A stretch of DNA of 64,000 bases, taken from the NCBI GenBank assembly GCA_028023455.1, contig JAQFVV010012395.1, forward strand, positions 124,001 through 188,000. The letters are read 5' to 3'. Below, in pieces: positions 58,981 through 64,000 of this stretch; position 1 is the first letter of the stretch, and every line of letters begins with the position of its first letter. The DNA is from Epiperipatus broadwayi (taxonomy: Eukaryota; Onychophora; Udeonychophora; Euonychophora; Peripatidae). The notes beneath the pieces are model-generated. The model was not told the origin of the DNA. It searched no databases and worked only from the letters and a program-made list of their open reading frames with translations. The position numbers were made by a program, and so were the translations under genes.

Positions 58981-61374
58981 CACATCTGATTCTCTTTTTA
59001 TGAGTTTTTTAAATGCGATTTCGAAGTTATGCAGTTTCTTTTTGCTGATTTTTTTAATGCGATTTGAAATTTATACTTCATTCAAATTCAGGTTTTACTC
59101 CTTTTTGCACGATATTGAAATATATATACATATGAGATAAGAAGTTTTAGTACGCACATGTATGTATTTAGTATAGAGTGATAATTTTCAATTATGTACA
59201 TATTCTGTTGCTGCTTTATAAAGTATAATCTGTTAGTGTCTAAAAGTTGATTTTTAAAATGAATAAGTGTGTCTTTTTTATTATTACAAGCTAGATTATA
59301 ATTTTTACTTTAAAGTTTTACTTTATCCTAATGGAGAGGGGAAAATGCCCAAGAAAAGCAATTTCCTTTAAAATGAAAGTTGAAATTTTTGATCGCCTTA
59401 GCAAAGGAGAAGGATCAATGGTGATTGATAAATATTTTAATTTAGACAAATTGATTGTAAGAGGAATCAAAAAAGAATGAAGGTGCAATAAGAAAATCTA
59501 TTATATTTGGTACAAAACTAAATGCCAATTTATCAGAGTATTCAAAAAATAATTTATTAGAAAAAATGGATGAATACTAATATTCCAGATAGAAGAATTA
59601 TCTCAAGAAAGCAGTTATTTAACCCAATGAAAAGCTCTTCAGTTTTATAAACAGGTGAAACAATTACAGCCATCTACTTCTGTTTTTCAAACTGATAAAG
59701 AATTTTTGGCTAGCAAAGGATGGTTAACTGGTTTTTAAAAAGGAATGGAATGCTTAACATAAAAATTATGGGTAAGTTTGCATCAGCAGATGAAGAATCT
59801 GCCAAAACTTTTCCTGAAAAATTAGCCACAATTATTGTAGATGGTGGATACAGTCCACACCAAGTATTCAATGCTAATAAAACAGGACTGTTTGGAAAAA
59901 ATGCCTAATCAAACTTATATTGCAAAGTCTGATAAAAAAGGAGGTGGGTGTAAAGCAAGCAAAGAATCTGTGTTATTTTATAGCAATGCATCAGGAGATC
60001 AGATATTAAAACCTCTTATAATAAATCGATTTCTAAGACCATGCACTTTAAAAGATAAATTTTTAAAACATTTGCTGTCACATTGGATGACTAATACAAA
60101 AACTTGGGTGACAACTGCAGTATTTATCAAATGGTACCAGAGGTTGAAACATATATGAAACAAAAATGTCTAGATTTTTAAGTTTTATTATGTACCAACA
60201 ATGTGTCAGGTTTAGAACATCTAAATGTAATTTTTTTTCCCACCCAATACAACAAGCATTATTCGACCATTAAACCGAGGCATAATTTCAACTTTTAAAC
60301 AATATTACATTAAATACACTTTTGAATTCATATTGGATAAACTAGAAAAAGAATCAATAGCAATAATTGATGCTTGGAATTTTTTTCCTATTTTTGACAG
60401 TTTAAATCATATTTCATTTTCAATTGCTCAAATAAAACCACACACTTTAAATGTCTGATGGAAAAAGACTTGGCCTACATGTTTTGAAAATAGTGCAGCT
60501 ATTTAAACACCAGCTTTATCAAAATAAATCATTACTTTGGCATATAAAATTGGTAGAAAAGGTTTTGATTCCTTTAGCCAGAATGATACCAATGAATTGC
60601 TTCTGGAATATACCTTAAGTTACAATGATGTTATTGCTTTGATTTTAGACCCTATTAAAGATTCAGAAAGTGATAATGACATGAAAGTAGAACCTACACC
60701 CTTCAGTACAAAAATGATTCGAGAAGGTCTTCAACTTTTTAATCAATTGGTAAATCATTTTCCTGTTAATGAATTAGATTCTGAATGAGCCTTTAAATTC
60801 CAATGTTAGATAAATAATTGTATACTAGATATTAGGAATTTCATAAAGAATTAGTAAAATGATTGTCTCAGTGTTTAATTACTGATTGTATTGTTACCAA
60901 AAATCCATTATCCCATAATGAAAATGAAGTTGGCCCTATTTCTGCTGTTTGTGTTTCTCCTAGTGACGAATGTGATTTCATAACAGTTCACAAATGAACC
61001 CACATATTGTCAAGTAATGATGATGTTTAAATATGTACATACATATGAAAAATGTAAAACAAATTATATATCATAGATATGTACTTATTGTTTAGAATAA
61101 AATTTAAAAATTGATTTAAAATTTTTTAAAAAACTTTTGTTTATATCTATAAATTATTTTCAGATATTCGATAAAATTTTTCTTTATTTCCTGATTTTTT
61201 TTAATATGAATTTTAAAGTAATTTCACCTCATGGCTTTCATTTTATGTGGATTTTGAATCTTACAGAATGTATTCCCAATTTTTTAAGATAAGTTTTTTT
61301 GTGTGTGATTTTTTTTTGTGTGTGTGTGCAGTTGTCTGCAGAACATATCTACCACATAAAAAGAGACTCCGGTT
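58981..61374 (+). mobile_element. Full-length Tigger/pogo-family DNA transposon, decayed
   Basis: Length is about 2.4 kb, typical of Tigger elements. The left end (CACATCTGATTCTCTTTTTA) and the right end (reverse of CATAAAAAGAGACTCCGGTT) are decayed relatives of the perfect ends of the small element at 55.8 kb. Subterminal sequence (ATGCGATTTCGAAGTTATG; near 61160-61300 'tttaatatgaattttaaagtaattt') is shared with it. The transposase relic occupies 59331-60788. The element lies in the intron or flank after exon d, same strand. Confidence 0.82.
59331..60788 (+). pseudogene. Tigger/pogo-type transposase, frameshifted, catalytic Asp residues replaced
   Basis: The start at 59331 gives the CENPB-type DNA-binding N-terminus (RKAISFKMKVEIFDRLSKGE). 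After shifts follow ASKGWLTGF (about 59708), ASADEESAKTFPEKLATIIV and GGYSPHQVFNANKTGLFG with KMPNQTYIAK. ASGDQILKPLII, PLNRGIISTFKQYY (about 60265-60310) and an acidic C-terminal end (DPIKDSESDNDM, stop at 60788) complete it. The three catalytic aspartates, usually in VDETG, DNAP/DNVS and D-Q-G, read Asn: NANKTG, NNVSG and LNRGII. It has stops and at least three frame changes. Dead by several criteria. Confidence 0.85.
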
Positions 61375-64000
61375 TACAAATTAAGACAAATGTAAATAAA
61401 TGAATTCAGAGAATCTGATTTTTTTCTTCTTACCTATGAAATAAATAGTTTCTTTGATATTCAATATTCTGACATTTTCAAGTAATAAAATAAATGAAGT
61501 TTATGAATATTATAAAAACACAAAACAAGAAAGTTATTGAAGTTTTAAATCAATTTAATTGGGTTTTGTGCAACTTGGAGAGGGAAATTTATCTGGGGTT
61601 TCAAGTATCATAGCAACAAAAACAATAAGAATATTAACTGTTAATCTATTTTGCTTTCTTTAATTTCAACAAAAATTTTATTAACAATAAATAGTGATTA
61701 CATACTAATAAAGAATAGATAAATGAATAAATTGTACAATAATATGATTGTATAATGTTCTATTTGTCATCTGGCTAGATTTTGTTATGAGAGTACAATT
61801 GTTATACTCTTATGTGGTTAGGTATAGTGATGAGATTCTAAGAACTTGATTAATGGAATAAGCATTTTTTATATAAACATGAATATTTTCTTTTAGAATT
61901 TCCTATTCTATAATGCTGGGTAGGTGGGAGTTGATAATCAGGAAAAGGAGAGAGCAGTTAAAGACCAGGTGTCATCAAAGACTTTACTGGAGGCCAGGAG
62001 CTGGTCACGTTTCTTGATTTTTTTGAGCGTTTGATAAAACAATTTTGCTTTCTTTAAAGAACAGGAAATGAAAGTGATCACAAATTTCCCCAGCAATTTT
62101 AATTCTTTTGTTCTTAGAATTAATGTGACAACAATTTTTGTATTTGATAATCAACTAAAAAAATGCTTCATATTATATATAATCTTAGCCACTTTTACCT
62201 TTTTTTAAAATAGAAATAAAAGTTTATTCTTGTTATTCTATATTTCTGAAATCTTTTTATTAAGTATATTGTAACGAACCCATGAACACTTAGTTTAATT
62301 CTTTTCTAATCTAATGTGTATTGCGTTTTGAATTAATTTGTCAGGATGGCTGTCTAGTCACCATTGACCTGCAGATAATTTATTTTAAATCTTATCTACT
62401 ATAAAATATATATATATAATTGGGATTATTTTGTTTTCATAGTAATACCTGATTAAGGAAACAATTTTAGAGATATTCCAACCTCTATTTGATCTACTAG
62501 AATAACTATATCTATTATTATTACAAAGTGAAACCAAGCACTTCATTCTATTTGCTTGTTAATATTATTTACGTATTCCCTATTAATATGTACCGTAGCA
62601 GCATATTTATGGTCATCTGATTTAGCCAATTTTAAGTGTCAATCCTACTGTCAAAGTAAGAATTATCCTGAGGGTTGTTGATAGGGAATCTTTACGCTGG
62701 TGTAATTAGAGAGCCCGACCCTAGCTAGCTCAATCACAGGGCAGGTCGTACCTATACCAATGGAGATATGTTAATACCAGAGCATACGTTTACTTGTCTA
62801 ATCACAAATATACTGATAAGTTAATGGAATGCACTTAATGAGATAAAAATAAATAAATCACTACTTTTATGAAACTACATATATTACATTTTTAATTGTC
62901 AGTGGCAATCATTTAGAAAATTATTAAAGTTAAAATACAATTTTACAAAAAATAAAAATATATATAGTATATATGGATTATATTATATAATGTATTTAAA
63001 TAAAAATACAATAATTACCTTAGTATCCAGCAACTCATGCTATTCAGATACATATAAGTGTAAGCTTACTATATACAAAGATATGCCATATGAACTGTCT
63101 GGCTCATATCTTTATTTTCAGATTCTTGTGAAATCAGTTGATATTGTTTTCTCCTCATTTGCAAGAAATCTTGTTTGGATGCGGATTTTGGTTTTTTGGG
63201 ACAATAGGATCAGTAGCACATTTCCTTATGTGGATGGTGGGGCATTAGGCAAATACATTTATGACTTTACCCCATAATCATCACATTGGAATTTGCATAC
63301 TCTTTCAGCTGCATCTTTAAGTTATATTTCTTAGTACTAATTTTAACGATCTGATGAAATTATTTATTTTCCATGGACATCCATTTTAATTGCTATCAAC
63401 ATCTCCAGTGCTTTACTCCTACATATAGAGTTTTCTTCTTCCTTGCTCTGGTACCCCAAAAATGAACTGATCCACACTTTTTTTTATTCCTTTTTAAAAT
63501 CCAAAATGTTCTATTTTTTTTTATCTGATGCAATATCTCCAGTTATTCACTAATCAAAAAAAAAGTCCAATTTTTTTTTTTTTTATCTTTCCAGATCCCA
63601 CTTCCCTTGTTTAATTCTAAATAATATGACCAAAGAAAATCTTTTAACAGGTTTTATCTAAAAGCAATTTCATTCGGAATTTGGAAAGTAACGTTACAAA
63701 ACAAATAACACAAATTAAAATACATACAATGAAAATAGATTTCTACCCGGACATTAGCTTATTTACATAGATAAATATCTGTTTCTTTTACATTTTTTTA
63801 ATAAGAGAGAAAACTATAGACATACAAAAAAATCAAAAACAAATTATATATATTTGCTGAGTTTACATTTGGTCATTTACCCATTATATATATATATGCA
63901 CATTTCATAAAAGATAATCGATAATAGCCCATCTGAAACATATGGCGGGTAAAAAAAAAGTGTTCCCTTATTATATAAATTCTTTAAACAAATATATACC
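61375..64000. other. Gene-free A/T-rich block
   Basis: No recognised exon. Slightly less A/T-rich patches lie at 61905-62010, 62270-62780 and 63100-63280. The last has a 95-codon plus-strand frame (62990-63277) that follows TTATTTTCAG at 63111, but its peptide shows none of the esterase blocks expected next. Poly(T), TA and TATA-type runs are frequent. Confidence 0.45.

Noticed and set aside
62990-63277. 95-codon plus-strand frame following TTATTTTCAG, as a next esterase exon
   Set aside because: The peptide lacks the blocks expected after exon d, has no suitable donor, and the composition looks accidental.
62270-63698. TGTAACG at 62270 and CGTTACA ending at 63698, like the ends of a Gypsy LTR or element
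   Set aside because: A 7-bp match over 1.4 kb is easily chance. Flanks do not show a 4-6 bp duplication, and nothing inside looks like an LTR with a poly(A) signal in the right place.

Overview
This is animal nuclear DNA. It is very A+T-rich (about three quarters by eye) and gene-poor, with long introns and many decayed transposons. No operons, bacterial genes, rRNA or CRISPR array are seen. The one clear host gene is a carboxylesterase/cholinesterase-family gene. Its protein style (a GFLSTG-type strand after the first conserved intron, SGTALN after the elbow) is closest to arthropod carboxylesterases, so an arthropod is the best guess. The species cannot be fixed from the sequence.

Layout. 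1-10.8 kb: intergenic or 5' intronic A/T-rich DNA with a dispersed repeat (family A), a small foldback family at 3.5-5.8 kb and a perfect 52-bp palindrome at 6.7 kb. 10.9-11.2 kb: a TATA/initiator pair followed by an exon-like block. 11.4-12.6 kb: two diverged copies of one repeat. 13.3 kb: a microsatellite. 14.2-14.6 and 19.6-20.0 kb: long inverted-repeat (MITE-like) elements. 15.2, 29.3 and 51.5 kb: a tRNA-like SINE. 21.3-22.0 kb: an internally deleted non-LTR retrotransposon on the minus strand. 27.1-29.25 kb: a broken hAT (ZBED5-like) transposon on the minus strand.

29.9-58.5 kb: four plus-strand internal exons (29877-30023, 36295-36448, 53486-53677, 58349-58545) of the esterase-like gene. 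They splice in frame with canonical AG/GT sites, but the catalytic serine is absent (GVGVG instead of GxSxG). The protein is therefore probably a non-enzymatic member of the family, in the manner of neuroligin, glutactin or neurotactin. The first and last exons were not found; the gene probably extends beyond what can be recognised here.

The introns hold a Gypsy-like gag relic (31.5-32.5 kb), clustered family A repeats (33-34.4 kb), several hairpin elements (40.6, 41.7, 42.2, 42.6, 46.3 and 46.6 kb), a 9-copy 70-bp minisatellite (43.76-44.38 kb), a LINE C-terminal relic (45.1 kb), a CpG-bearing island with a possible nested minus-strand exon (47.0-48.1 kb), and a small Tigger-derived element (55.8-56.7 kb). 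The full-length Tigger relative (59.0-61.4 kb) lies downstream and has lost all three catalytic aspartates. The remaining sequence to 64 kb is A/T-rich with no recognised gene.
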